Assembly: GCA_002689995.1 (NCBI GenBank)
Contig: NZIV01000060.1
Location: forward strand, 9,292-51,422
Length of the DNA stretch: 42,131 nt
Direction of reading: 5' to 3'
Source of the DNA: Fidelibacterota bacterium
GTDB lineage: Bacteria; Fidelibacterota; Marinisomatia; SCGC-AAA003-L08; GCA-2689995
The position numbers and the translations under genes are program-made. The notes beneath the pieces were generated by a model. That model was not told where the DNA came from and searched no databases. It saw nothing but the letters and a program-made list of their open reading frames with translations. The stretch's first letter is position 1. The number at the start of each line of letters is the position of its first letter. This document shows positions 9,331-17,968 of this stretch, in pieces.

Positions 9331-10336
9331 TTGACTCTATTATTTCAAATATAGAGTCTACCCAATTATCATTATCATTTAGGCTAGGTACTAAATTTAA
9401 TTCTTTCCCTCCCATATTAATAAATTCGGCTTTATTTATTTGACTTATTTCGATGATTGTTTCTAAACAATCGCTTACAAAAGCAGGTGATATTATTAAC
9501 ACCTTACTTTTTCCTGTTTTTGCTAATTTCATTAATTCAGTATCAGTATATGGTTTAAGCCATTTATCATCTAATCTAGATTGAAATGTGACAGAATAGT
9601 TTTCATCATTCAGTGATAGTTCTTTAGCAATTAGCTTGGTTGTTTCATAACACATAGCTTTATAACAGTATTTATTTTCATTAACAACACCATACTCACA
9701 ATCATTATCTTTACACAAAGAATTATTTGTATAAGTTTTATCTACATGTCTTTCTGGAAGTCCGTGAAAAGAAAATAGAACATGGTTATAATTTTCAATA
9801 TTGAATTTTTTAGTATTTTCAATAAAGCAATTAATATATGATTTATGATTATAAAAGTGATTTATAATTGTAATTTTTGGAAAATTCCACCAATTATTGA
9901 TTTTTTTATTACAATATTCTATTGTCGAACCAGAAGATGCTGAGGCATACTGAGGATATAATGGTAAAATTATAAGTTCATCATAATTTTCTAAATAAAT
10001 TTTTTCTAATGCCTTATCTATAGATGGATTCTGGTATCTCATTGCATAATAAAATTCGTATTTCGATGAATATTTATCATTAAGCTTTTTTGTTAAAGAT
10101 TTAGTATATTTAATCAATGGAGATTCTCCAAAAATTTTCCATAATTTTTTATATTCTTTAGCAGAGTTTTTAACTCTAAATGGAATTATTATAATATTAA
10201 CTAAAAATAAACGAATTAAATAAGGAATATCAATAACACGATAATCCATTAAAAATTGTCTTAAATAACGCCAGACTGATAAGATTGAAGGTTTATTTGG
10301 AGATCCTAAATTAATTAGTAAAACTGCTTTTTTCAT
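9323..10336 (-). CDS. hemH: Ferrochelatase, with a four-cysteine internal insert
   Basis: 337 residues. It inserts iron into protoporphyrin IX. The LPLYPQYASASSGST loop, catalytic His191 in FSFHGLPERH and Glu292 in SDCLETIIEI are conserved. Between residues 208 and 229 there are four cysteines (208, 213, 224, 229) in CKDNDCEYGVV...YCYKAMCYETT. Some bacterial ferrochelatases bind a [2Fe-2S] cluster through an internal segment of this kind, so this one may as well (inference). It starts directly after the hemF stop with no gap and overlaps hemY by 8 bases. Confidence 0.95.
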   Translation of the reverse strand: MKKAVLLINLGSPNKPSILSVWRYLRQFLMDYRVIDIPYLIRLFLVNIIIIPFRVKNSAKEYKKLWKIFGESPLIKYTKSLTKKLNDKYSSKYEFYYAMRYQNPSIDKALEKIYLENYDELIILPLYPQYASASSGSTIEYCNKKINNWWNFPKITIINHFYNHKSYINCFIENTKKFNIENYNHVLFSFHGLPERHVDKTYTNNSLCKDNDCEYGVVNENKYCYKAMCYETTKLIAKELSLNDENYSVTFQSRLDDKWLKPYTDTELMKLAKTGKSKVLIISPAFVSDCLETIIEISQINKAEFINMGGKELNLVPSLNDNDNWVDSIFEIIESNA

Positions 10337-11212
10337 TTACATTGAAATCCAATCTTTGGGTTTAATCATTTCATACAATTTAGACTCTTCTGAGTTAGCT
10401 TTAGGGGACCAGTTGTAAGTCCATGAGGTTAAGGGTGGAAGCGACATTAAAATTGATTCTATACGACCTTGAGTTTCTAGTCCAAATAATGTACCTCTAT
10501 CATATACTAAATTAAATTCGACATATCTTCCACGACGATATAATTGAAATTCACGCTGTGTTTTAGTATATTTTTTATTTTTATAATTAGTCAGAATTGG
10601 TAAGTAGATTTTATTAAAATTATAGCCGAGATCCTTAATGAAATTAAAGGTATCAATAGGATCTTCATTTAAATAGTCAAAAAAAATACCACCTACTCCA
10701 CGAGCTTCATTCCGATGTTTAATAAAAAAGTATTTGTCGCATTGAGTTTTATATTTTTGATAATTTGCTATTTTATGTTCATCACAAATTTGTTTTAATG
10801 TTTTATGAAAATCAATAATACTAGTTTTATCTATATAATATGGTGTTAAGTCAATGCCACCACCAAACCAACTTTTTTTACCACGCTCTATATAGCGTAT
10901 ATTCATATGAATTGTCGGAACAAACGGATTTTTTGGATGGATTACTAATGATACACCTGTAGCAAAAAACTGATGACCACCACCTTTAAGTTTATTTGCA
11001 ATTTTTTCAGATAACACACCCTCCAATGCTGAAAAGTTGACACCACCTTTTTCTACAATTTCTCCTGAAAATATTCTAGTTCGACCACCACCTTTCCCAT
11101 CCTTATAATTCCAATTATCTTCATGATATAATTGACCCGTAATTTTATTTAGTCCATTACATATATTATCTTGAATATTTTTAAAAGTTGATATTATGTT
11201 TGCTTTATCCAT
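10337..11212 (-). CDS. hemF: Oxygen-dependent coproporphyrinogen III oxidase
   Basis: 291 residues. It decarboxylates two propionates of coproporphyrinogen III to vinyl groups using O2, giving protoporphyrinogen IX. The signature SWFGGGIDLTPYY is at residues 114-126, with the preceding conserved histidines in VIHPKNPFVPTIHMNIRY and the later GRYVEFNLVYDRGT and SLPPLTSW motifs. The choice of HemF and not the radical-SAM HemN points to an oxygen-using lifestyle. Nine bases separate it from hemE and none from hemH. Confidence 0.97.
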   Translation of the reverse strand: MDKANIISTFKNIQDNICNGLNKITGQLYHEDNWNYKDGKGGGRTRIFSGEIVEKGGVNFSALEGVLSEKIANKLKGGGHQFFATGVSLVIHPKNPFVPTIHMNIRYIERGKKSWFGGGIDLTPYYIDKTSIIDFHKTLKQICDEHKIANYQKYKTQCDKYFFIKHRNEARGVGGIFFDYLNEDPIDTFNFIKDLGYNFNKIYLPILTNYKNKKYTKTQREFQLYRRGRYVEFNLVYDRGTLFGLETQGRIESILMSLPPLTSWTYNWSPKANSEESKLYEMIKPKDWISM

Positions 11213-11221
11213 ATTAAATAT

Positions 11222-12262
11222 CTATTTATAATTTGGGCTTACTTCTCTTACTGTGTTTACTACAGTTTGAACCGCTTCAATAGGGATATCTGGTGTTATA
11301 CCATGTCCTAAATTAAATATATGACCATAGCCATTCCCATACGATTTTAAAATTTTACATACTTCTTTTCTTATAATATTATTAGAAGATAGCAAGATAG
11401 ATGGATCTAAGTTACCTTGTAAAGATATTTTATTTTTAACAACTTTCTTTGCATCATTAAGATTTATAGTCCAGTCTAAACCTAATACATTCGCACCAGA
11501 TGTTTTTAATAAATCCAACCAATTTCCACCACCTTTAACAAAAAGAATACTTGGTACATTAAGTTTATTTACTGCTAATATTATACGTTTTAGATAGGGG
11601 AATGAGAATGATTCAAATACTTCTCTACTCAGAAAACCTGCATTAGTATCAAAGATTTGCACGGCATCTACACCTGCATTTACCTGTCCTCTTATATATT
11701 CTATAATACTTTCAGTTAAATGTTCCATTAAATAGTGGAATGCTTTAGGATTATTATAAATTAAAGCACGAATATGGCGATAATCTTTACTAGGTCTACC
11801 TTCAACCATATAGCAAGCTATTGTCCATGGTGCACCTGTAAAACCTATAAGTGATTTTTTATTATCGAGCTCTCTTCGGATTTTTTTTATACCATCAAAA
11901 ATATGTTTAAAATAGGATATATCACCATAAGAAATTGAATTAATTTTTTTATTAGAGTTTAATGGGTTTTTAAAAACTGGACCTATTTTTTCGATTAATT
12001 GAAAGTTTAATCCCATTGATTCTGGTATTACTAAAATATCAGAGAACATTATAGCAGCATCAAAGTCATAACGACGGATAGGTTGAAGAGTCACTTCTTT
12101 CATTAAATCTGGTGTATGCATCATTTCATGGAAATTATATTTTTTTCTTATTGCGCGATACTCAGGTAAATAACGTCCTGCTTGTCGCATAATCCATAAT
12201 GGGGTATAAGGTACTTTTCTTCCATTACAGGCTTCTATAAAAATTTTATTTTGTTTGTTCAT
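11222..12262 (-). CDS. hemE: Uroporphyrinogen decarboxylase
   Basis: 346 residues. It removes four acetate carboxyls from uroporphyrinogen III to make coproporphyrinogen III. The family signature PLWIMRQAGRYLPEYR lies at residues 21-36 with its active-site arginines, and the catalytic aspartate is Asp75 in IMFSDILVIP. A GFTGAPWTIACYMVEG segment and the C-terminal FNLGHGI are also typical. Four bases separate it from hemD and nine from hemF. Confidence 0.97.
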   Translation of the reverse strand: MNKQNKIFIEACNGRKVPYTPLWIMRQAGRYLPEYRAIRKKYNFHEMMHTPDLMKEVTLQPIRRYDFDAAIMFSDILVIPESMGLNFQLIEKIGPVFKNPLNSNKKINSISYGDISYFKHIFDGIKKIRRELDNKKSLIGFTGAPWTIACYMVEGRPSKDYRHIRALIYNNPKAFHYLMEHLTESIIEYIRGQVNAGVDAVQIFDTNAGFLSREVFESFSFPYLKRIILAVNKLNVPSILFVKGGGNWLDLLKTSGANVLGLDWTINLNDAKKVVKNKISLQGNLDPSILLSSNNIIRKEVCKILKSYGNGYGHIFNLGHGITPDIPIEAVQTVVNTVREVSPNYK

Positions 12263-12266
12263 ATTA

Positions 12267-12935
12267 TTATTCTAAATGTTTATATATAGTTAAGCATAAT
12301 TCATCAATAGTTGCTTTTTTAGGAGTAATGAGTGCTCTCTTTGAATAAGATAAAATCTTTTTCGCGGTGGTATCACCAATAGTTGCTACCTTTGCATCTT
12401 TTAAATTATAATCATTTTTGAACCAAACATCCACACCTGAAGGACTACCAAATACAATAATAGTTTTAGATGATATTTTAATGTTGCTAATATTAAAATT
12501 TATATTTGGTATAGGACTATAAAAAGGTAAAGAAGTCACATTTTTTGGCCAAATTGAAAAATTACTTTTTTCGGAGCATGGGTGTAGTATTTTAGCATCA
12601 ATTTTATTATCTATATATGATGCTAATTCTTTTGAATTATTTGCTGAATAAATAATTAAATGCCCCATTTTTTTTAACAATTTTGTAGCTTTTTTTCCTA
12701 CTGAAAGTATATTGAATTTTCTATCTAAAATAGATGTGATGTTAGTTGCGGCAAATTGACTACTAATAATCAGTGTATCATATTTTTTAATTTCTTTATG
12801 TAAACCTTTGAAATAAATATTTTTACGTAACTTAATAAGAGGTTGATGTTGGATATCATATTCAGATTTGGAGAATTTATTCATCCATTTAATAGTACAA
12901 GAGTCTTGTAATGTCCATATTAATGATTTAGACAT
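12267..12935 (-). CDS. hemD: Uroporphyrinogen-III synthase
   Basis: 222 residues, a little short for the family (about 240-260). It closes hydroxymethylbilane to uroporphyrinogen III while inverting ring D. HemD sequences diverge widely, so recognition rests on the two-lobed pattern: TLIISSQFAATNI in the first domain, the IIVFGSPSGVDVWF strand-loop and KVATIGDTTAKKI in the second (cf. family F.S..av..f and a.iG..Ta). Its 8-base overlap with hemC and position between hemC and hemE support the call strongly. Confidence 0.88.
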   Translation of the reverse strand: MSKSLIWTLQDSCTIKWMNKFSKSEYDIQHQPLIKLRKNIYFKGLHKEIKKYDTLIISSQFAATNITSILDRKFNILSVGKKATKLLKKMGHLIIYSANNSKELASYIDNKIDAKILHPCSEKSNFSIWPKNVTSLPFYSPIPNINFNISNIKISSKTIIVFGSPSGVDVWFKNDYNLKDAKVATIGDTTAKKILSYSKRALITPKKATIDELCLTIYKHLE

Positions 12936-13854
12936 TTATTATATTCTTATTTTTATTTATTAGTTCATTTGCACCTTTATTCATGAAATCATTAATAATT
13001 TCATTAATTAATTCTTCTTTTTTTGAAATCAAAGCTGACTTATTTACTTTTATAAATTTTTCTCCATTTAAATCAGAAATGAATGCATTAGCATCGATTT
13101 GATTATTATTAAAAGATACAAGACAACCTACAGGTGATTTACAACCGCCGTCTAATTTATCGATAATTTTACGTTCAATATTACAGGCATCAAAAGATGG
13201 TTGGTGGTTAATTAAAACTAAAATTTCATCAAGATCATTTCTAGAGGAAGAAACTTCGACAGCTATTGCGCCTTGAGCTGCTGCAGGGACTATCTCACTG
13301 CAGGAAAAAGTATGATATGGTATATTTAATTCTAATCGATGAATAGCTGCTTCAGCCATAATAAGACCATGCCAATTATTACTTTTTAATTTATTTATAC
13401 GTGTGTTGATATTTCCCCTTATATCCACAATTTTGATATCTTTTCTTATAACTTTTAATTGTAAAGCTCTTCGTAGACTTCCTGTAGCAATAATTGCATT
13501 TTTAGGCAAATTTTGAAATGAAATAGGTGATGATGATACCATTACATCAAATGGTGAAAAACGTTTTGGTACAGCACCAATATTAAAATATTGACCTAAA
13601 TCTACAGGTAAATCTTTCATACTATGAACGGCCAAATCAATGGTCTTATTTTTAAGTTCATATTCAATTTCTTGTGTGAAAAATCCTTTTCCACCTACCT
13701 CCGGTAATGGTGTTAATTGATCTCTATCACCACGAGTTGTAATAACTTTTATTTTACAATTATCATTTGATTTTCGTTCAATTAATGATTTGATATAATT
13801 TGCTTGCCAAAGAGCAAGACTACTGCCGCGCGTACCGATGACGATAGATGCCAT
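12928..13854 (-). CDS. hemC: Hydroxymethylbilane synthase (porphobilinogen deaminase)
   Basis: 308 residues, normal length. It links four porphobilinogens into linear hydroxymethylbilane. The N-terminal IGTRGSSLALWQA, catalytic-aspartate region HSMKDLP (Asp81), TGSLRRALQL, DIRGNINTRI and the dipyrromethane-cofactor cysteine Cys238 in DKLDGGCKSPVGC are all present. The stop overlaps the hemD start by 8 bases, and hemA ends 3 bases before its start codon. Confidence 0.97.
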   Translation of the reverse strand: MASIVIGTRGSSLALWQANYIKSLIERKSNDNCKIKVITTRGDRDQLTPLPEVGGKGFFTQEIEYELKNKTIDLAVHSMKDLPVDLGQYFNIGAVPKRFSPFDVMVSSSPISFQNLPKNAIIATGSLRRALQLKVIRKDIKIVDIRGNINTRINKLKSNNWHGLIMAEAAIHRLELNIPYHTFSCSEIVPAAAQGAIAVEVSSSRNDLDEILVLINHQPSFDACNIERKIIDKLDGGCKSPVGCLVSFNNNQIDANAFISDLNGEKFIKVNKSALISKKEELINEIINDFMNKGANELINKNKNIINV

Positions 13855-13857
13855 TTT

Positions 13858-15135
13858 TTAATCCTGCTTAAGAGTTTTCGGACTATCTAGTTGATAAATT
13901 GAGCGAACTGTGTCTATTATTATGGGAGAATAATTACCTTTTGATGCTTGCGATTTTAACGCCTTTATTGGATCTTTTAAAATTTTCCTTATAAGACTTT
14001 TAGAAAATAAATCAATCGCACTTATAGTCTTATCATCATATTTACTCTTTATTTTTGAAAGTTCTGAATCTTGAATGTCTTCAAATAAATGCTTTAAATC
14101 TGCAATAGTAGGGGTAACAGATAAATTCTTTATCCATTTTAAAAACTCATTAGCAATTTCATCAATGATGATGGAAGCTTTGGGAAGTTCTTTTATTCGT
14201 GAATTTAGATTTTCGCTAATAGCATTTTCAAGTTCATCAATTGTGAAAAGAGTAACATTTTTTATAGATTCAATATTTGGTTGAATATTTCTGGGCACAC
14301 TTAAATCCATAAGTAGGACTCTATTTTTTAATTCACCTAATTCTATAATCTGTTCGTATGTAATTACAGGTAAATCAGAACCTGTACAAGTTACAATAAT
14401 TTCTACTTCATCTAATACTTTTGGGATATCTCTAAATGGTATATATATTCCATTTGTTTCATCTGCTAGTTTCTTACCTCGCTCAGGCCTACGATTAGCG
14501 ATAAAAAAGTTTTTTGCACCCCTTTTTAAAAAATGAAAAGCAGTAAGTTTTCCAGTAGTACCTGCACCAATGAGTAAGATTTTTGTATCAATTAAATTTG
14601 GTATCATTGAATTTATTTTTTCTACTGCTGCGTAACTAATAGATACAGAACCTGATGATAAATCTGTATCTGTTCTAACGCGTTTACCTGCTTCTAAAGC
14701 TGTTTGTATAAATCTGTTTAAAATTGGACCTGTTGCATGATATTTTTTTGCATGAGCAAATAATTTCTTTATTTGAGATGTAATCTGAGTTTCACCTAAA
14801 ATCATAGAATCCATTCCAGATGAAACTTCCATTAGATGGACAATACAGTCCTCTCCACGACGATGATGTAAAAGGTTAAAGTCTATATACCTATTAAGCT
14901 TTAAATATATTTTAGATATAAGTTTTATTAAAAAATCTCTATCCTCACATACTGCATAAAATTCTGTACGATTACAGGTAGACAGAATGAATAACTCATC
15001 AATTTTAAATTTAGATTTTTTTGCATATATTAATTCTGCTTGATTTTGAGAAATATAAAAAATTTCTCTAATATCTACAGGTGCATCTTTATGACTGATA
15101 CTGTATGAATTTAATCTTTGTGTATAATTACTCAT
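13858..15135 (-). CDS. hemA: Glutamyl-tRNA reductase
   Basis: 425 residues. It reduces glutamyl-tRNA(Glu) to glutamate-1-semialdehyde with NADPH, the committed and usually regulated step of heme synthesis. Nucleophilic Cys54 lies in STCNRTEFY; EVSSGMDSMILGETQI is the other conserved catalytic-domain block; the NADPH site is LIGAGTTGKLTAFHF from about residue 188; a helical dimerisation tail follows. It is the first enzyme gene of the operon and its ATG overlaps the end of the TetR gene by 8 bases, which ties its translation to that of the regulator. Confidence 0.97.
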   Translation of the reverse strand: MSNYTQRLNSYSISHKDAPVDIREIFYISQNQAELIYAKKSKFKIDELFILSTCNRTEFYAVCEDRDFLIKLISKIYLKLNRYIDFNLLHHRRGEDCIVHLMEVSSGMDSMILGETQITSQIKKLFAHAKKYHATGPILNRFIQTALEAGKRVRTDTDLSSGSVSISYAAVEKINSMIPNLIDTKILLIGAGTTGKLTAFHFLKRGAKNFFIANRRPERGKKLADETNGIYIPFRDIPKVLDEVEIIVTCTGSDLPVITYEQIIELGELKNRVLLMDLSVPRNIQPNIESIKNVTLFTIDELENAISENLNSRIKELPKASIIIDEIANEFLKWIKNLSVTPTIADLKHLFEDIQDSELSKIKSKYDDKTISAIDLFSKSLIRKILKDPIKALKSQASKGNYSPIIIDTVRSIYQLDSPKTLKQD

Positions 15136-15730
15136 GCGGACTAATAGAAGTTGATAATAATCGTGAAAATAAACCCTCTATATTCTCACGTGAAAGAGAT
15201 TTTTGATTATTTCCCATGAGTAAAATACCATGAAATGATCCACCAATAGCTTTAAATAGTAAATTGGAGTCTATTTTAGGGAATTCACCTAAAGTCATTC
15301 CTTCTTCAAGTAAATTTTCTAAAGTTTTATATAACTTTCCTTGGAATTCTTTCCAGGGTTCAGTTTCAAATTGTATTGAGTGTTGAGGAGCAGTGAATAA
15401 AAAACTATATAAGTTACGTTCTTTTAAAATATGATTGGCAATAATATTAAGGATAGTAAGGAATTTTTCTTTGGGAGAATTTTTGGAAATAATAGTATCC
15501 TCACAGCTATCCCACAATTGATGCCACCCTTTTAACATAATTGCAGAAAATACATCTTCTTTTTTTGGGAAATAATAATAAAGAGATGCTGTACCAAATC
15601 CTGCTTTTGAAGCTATATGTTCCATTGTTGCGCCATCTATACCATTTTCTTTAAAAACGGAGAGTGCACCATTTAAAATGAGGTTTCTACGAGCTTGCCG
15701 TTCCTCAGCTTTTCTATTTTGAGTTGTCAA
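15128..15730 (-). CDS. TetR/AcrR-family regulator leading the heme operon
   Basis: 200 residues. The N-terminus is a TetR helix-turn-helix (about residues 13-60): ILNGALSVFKENGIDGATM, then IASKAGFGTASLYYYFPKKED, the recognition helix with its usual YYYF end. The remainder is an all-helical ligand and dimer domain with no assignable inducer. The start is TTG (15728-15730): an in-frame TAA lies 12 bases upstream and no ATG lies between. A perfect palindrome 13 bases upstream is a likely operator for self-regulation, and because hemA overlaps by 8 bases the whole heme pathway would be controlled too. The ligand may be heme or a precursor, but nothing in the sequence shows it. Confidence 0.9.
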   Translation of the reverse strand: MTTQNRKAEERQARRNLILNGALSVFKENGIDGATMEHIASKAGFGTASLYYYFPKKEDVFSAIMLKGWHQLWDSCEDTIISKNSPKEKFLTILNIIANHILKERNLYSFLFTAPQHSIQFETEPWKEFQGKLYKTLENLLEEGMTLGEFPKIDSNLLFKAIGGSFHGILLMGNNQKSLSRENIEGLFSRLLSTSISPHE

Positions 15731-15743
15731 TGTTGTATTTTAC

Positions 15744-15765
15744 TTTTCGAATCCGCATTCGAAAA
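15744..15765. promoter_or_regulatory. Palindromic operator candidate for the TetR regulator
   Basis: TTTTCGAAT (15744-15752), CCGC, and ATTCGAAAA (15757-15765) form a perfect 9-bp inverted repeat with a 4-base centre, 22 bases in all. It ends 13 bases from the regulator's TTG start. The size, symmetry and position match TetR-family operators. It is conspicuously G+C-bearing within very AT-rich flanks. Binding is inferred, not shown. Confidence 0.7.
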
Positions 15766-15883
15766 TTAAAACAAACATATAAAATCATAAAAGTATTTAG
15801 TTATTTTTTATTTATATAAATGAATAAAATATTTAATAAATGTCAATTTGATTATGTTTATCTTTTTAATAATGGTTTTTATA
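15766..15883 (-). promoter_or_regulatory. Presumed promoter region of the tetR-hem operon
   Basis: This non-coding AT-rich stretch precedes the operon on the lower strand. It contains TATGTTTG (lower strand, 15779 to 15772), which fits the Bacteroidetes-type -7 element TAnnTTTG and sits just upstream of the palindrome, so a repressor there would block initiation. A TTGACA (15846 to 15841) is also present but without a good -10 at 16-18 bases. I can assert a promoter region, not which element is used. Confidence 0.4.
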
Positions 15884-16984
15884 TTACTCTTTGACAAAAT
15901 TATTCCAATTTTTCATATATGAAATAAATGTTCTATTTAAATTTGCTTTTTCTAATTCATTGATACTAAATGGAGGCCTTTGAGGGTTATAATTTAAATT
16001 TGAAATATTATATGCCCAATTTGGATGACCTATTGCTACTCTTCCAACACCAACTAGGTCTGCTCCTTGTTTTAATAAGTTATGAGCATCTAAGCTTGAC
16101 CAAATATTTCCAGTACTTATAATTGTTGGTAAGTTTTTATAACTATCAATAATTATTTCAGTGAATGTTCTTTGATTTCTAATACTAGGACCTGATTTTG
16201 CAAAAACATCCCAGCATGATAAATGAATAAAGTCAATAACCTCATTTTTTAGTATACCTACAAGCTTAATGGAATCATTCAACTCGATTCCTAATTGTTC
16301 TATTTCAGGTGAAATTCGTACACCAATAATAAATGATTCTGGAGTATGTTTTTTAATTGATCTTAATATTTCAACTAATAACTTAGCCCTTTTTTTTAGG
16401 CTTCCACCCCAATTATCATATCTTAAATTTGTTTTTTTACCTAAAAATTGAGAAATTAAATATCCATGTGCAGCATGTAATTCTATACCATTAAATCCTG
16501 CTTCATGGCATCTAACTGCACTCATTGTAAAGTCATTAATTATTTTTTTTATATCTATGCACGAAGCTTTCTTTGTTTTACCTGTAGCTGATTCATTACA
16601 ATTTAATTCACTTGCAGATAAAGGGATATATCCAGTAATTCTTTGTGGAGACTTCATCCCTCCATGAAAAAGTTGTGCAAAAATTAGACTTTTGGTTTGA
16701 TGTATAGCAGATGTTAATTTTTTTAAATTGGGTATATGAAAATCATCATATACGCCAAACTCTCCGCTCCATGCTTTTGCTTCTTTTGAAACATTAGTCG
16801 CAGCTGTTGTTATTATACCAAATCCACCCTTAGCTCTCATTAAAAGCCATTTAATTTCATCATCTGAAATAATACCATTTTCATGACTTTGTTTATTTGT
16901 CATGGCAGCTAAAACTGTACGATTTTCTATTTTTTTATTAGTACGAGAAAATCTATATGTTTGAAAAATTTTTGTTTTAGACAT
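15884..16984 (-). CDS. Old-yellow-enzyme-family NADH:flavin oxidoreductase
   Basis: 366 residues, a single FMN TIM-barrel without the C-terminal iron-sulfur/FAD extension of 2,4-dienoyl-CoA reductases. Visible family marks are NRTVLAAMTNKQSHENG at the barrel start, GGFGIITTAATNV, the QLFHGGMKSP strand, the catalytic pair in ELHAAHGYLISQFL, NLRYDNWGGSLKKRAKLL, and a C-terminal GADLVGVGRVAIGHP phosphate-binding strand. Such enzymes reduce activated C=C bonds with NAD(P)H; the substrate here cannot be told. It ends 153 bases before the TetR start, so it is probably transcribed separately from the heme genes. Start ATG at 16982-16984. Confidence 0.9.
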   Translation of the reverse strand: MSKTKIFQTYRFSRTNKKIENRTVLAAMTNKQSHENGIISDDEIKWLLMRAKGGFGIITTAATNVSKEAKAWSGEFGVYDDFHIPNLKKLTSAIHQTKSLIFAQLFHGGMKSPQRITGYIPLSASELNCNESATGKTKKASCIDIKKIINDFTMSAVRCHEAGFNGIELHAAHGYLISQFLGKKTNLRYDNWGGSLKKRAKLLVEILRSIKKHTPESFIIGVRISPEIEQLGIELNDSIKLVGILKNEVIDFIHLSCWDVFAKSGPSIRNQRTFTEIIIDSYKNLPTIISTGNIWSSLDAHNLLKQGADLVGVGRVAIGHPNWAYNISNLNYNPQRPPFSINELEKANLNRTFISYMKNWNNFVKE

Positions 16985-16997
16985 TAAACCAAAATTA

Positions 16998-17237
16998 TTA
17001 TTTTTTTCTTAAAAAGTTACCAAAATAAAATCCCAAACAATTTATAATAATATCTGAAATTTTATTTTCTAATGTTTCTATAGCAAAATTATAAGGTAAA
17101 AATAATTCTAATAATTCCCAACTTAATGAAAAAAATAGAAAAATCACCCAATTTCTTAATAAAAAATGACCTATTATAAACCACTGAATAAAATGGCCAA
17201 ATGAATATAAATTAAATAAAGACAATATAAAAATCAA
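16998..17237 (-). CDS. Small membrane protein, unassigned
   Basis: 79 residues from a TTG start; the frame opens just after a TAG two codons upstream, so no longer form exists. Almost the whole chain is hydrophobic with two or three membrane segments. The spaced polar residues (GHFIQWF, LRNW, WELLELFLP, NFAIE, SDIIINCLGFYFG) give a pattern W-E-x-x-E ... D-x-x-x-N-x-x-G that recurs in DUF2585/VanZ-like proteins and in the C-terminal core of base-exchange phosphatidylserine synthases. It is far shorter than either family, so it may be a remnant or a minimal member. It ends 13 bases before the oxidoreductase start and may be cotranscribed with it. Confidence 0.5.
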   Translation of the reverse strand: MIFILSLFNLYSFGHFIQWFIIGHFLLRNWVIFLFFSLSWELLELFLPYNFAIETLENKISDIIINCLGFYFGNFLRKK

Positions 17238-17317
17238 TACTTGCTAAACATTAAATACTATACTTCTTATACGCTAATAATTAACACATTAAAATATCAA
17301 TATATAATGATTAAATA

Positions 17318-17515
17318 TCAATTATTCGGATAAATTTTTAGTAATGAATCAATTTTTTGATCAATCATTTTTAAAGAATCACTTAACTGATAAATTTTAT
17401 TTTTATGAGATTTTATTCTTTCTTCAATTGTGTCAGTTTTTTTTTCACACCCTATAATTACCAGAAAAGAAAAGTATAAAATTTTTGATGAAAATAGCTT
17501 GAAAAATAATTTCAT
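17318..17515 (-). CDS. Small coiled-coil lipoprotein
   Basis: 65 residues. A signal peptide (lysines at 2 and 6, hydrophobic core to ~22) ends in the lipobox VIIGC, with Cys23 as the lipid site. The rest, KIYQLSDSLKMIDQKIDSLL, has heptad spacing of Leu/Ile and is probably a short coiled coil, which recalls small outer-membrane Lpp-like lipoproteins, though no homology is claimed. It is divergent from the gene at 17576 across 60 bases that must hold both promoters. Confidence 0.6.
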   Translation of the reverse strand: MKLFFKLFSSKILYFSFLVIIGCEKKTDTIEERIKSHKNKIYQLSDSLKMIDQKIDSLLKIYPNN

Positions 17516-17575
17516 GGAAACCTTGCCTATTATTTATTGATTATTCTAAATTCAGATAAATAGTTTAAGAAGAAT

Positions 17576-17968
17576 ATGAGCAAATACAGAACTTTATTTA
17601 TTATAATAATTAATTTATTTTTAATATCTTGTGCAATATCACCAGTTCAGATTGGATTAGAAAATTTCAGTTATCACAACCGTTCAAGATTACAATTTAT
17701 TACTTTAGGTATGTCTAAAGATGATGTTTTGAAGGCTATGGATAGTAATGCAAAGGCAATAATGAAAGACGGAAGAATATTAAGTAATCCATATAAAACA
17801 GAAGCAGTTGTGAGTGTTGAAGGCACAACTGTAGAAGTTTTATATTATTATACAAATATGGTAACTACGGAAAATGTAAAAATAGAGATGCTAACACCTA
17901 TTGTTATATCCAAAGGTAAAGTTACAGGATGGGGTCAAGATTATCTTAATTCATTAATTATTAATTAA
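17576..17968 (+). CDS. Lipoprotein with a BamE-like/DUF3192 domain
   Basis: 130 residues. The signal peptide ends in FLISC (Cys19 is the lipid site). The mature part begins with RLQFITLGMSKDDVLKAM, the typical start of the SmpA/BamE-like fold, and continues to EVLYYYTNMVTTENVKIEM and TPIVISKGKVTGWG, matching the DUF3192 pattern (a basic two-helix, three-strand domain ending in a G..WG strand). Members are envelope lipoproteins; a role in outer-membrane assembly is not established for this one. The next gene starts at the base after its stop. Confidence 0.75.
   Translation: MSKYRTLFIIIINLFLISCAISPVQIGLENFSYHNRSRLQFITLGMSKDDVLKAMDSNAKAIMKDGRILSNPYKTEAVVSVEGTTVEVLYYYTNMVTTENVKIEMLTPIVISKGKVTGWGQDYLNSLIIN

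Noticed and set aside
15725-15730. TTGACA on the lower strand at the TetR start as a -35 box
   Set aside because: It coincides with the TTG start codon and no -10 follows at proper distance.
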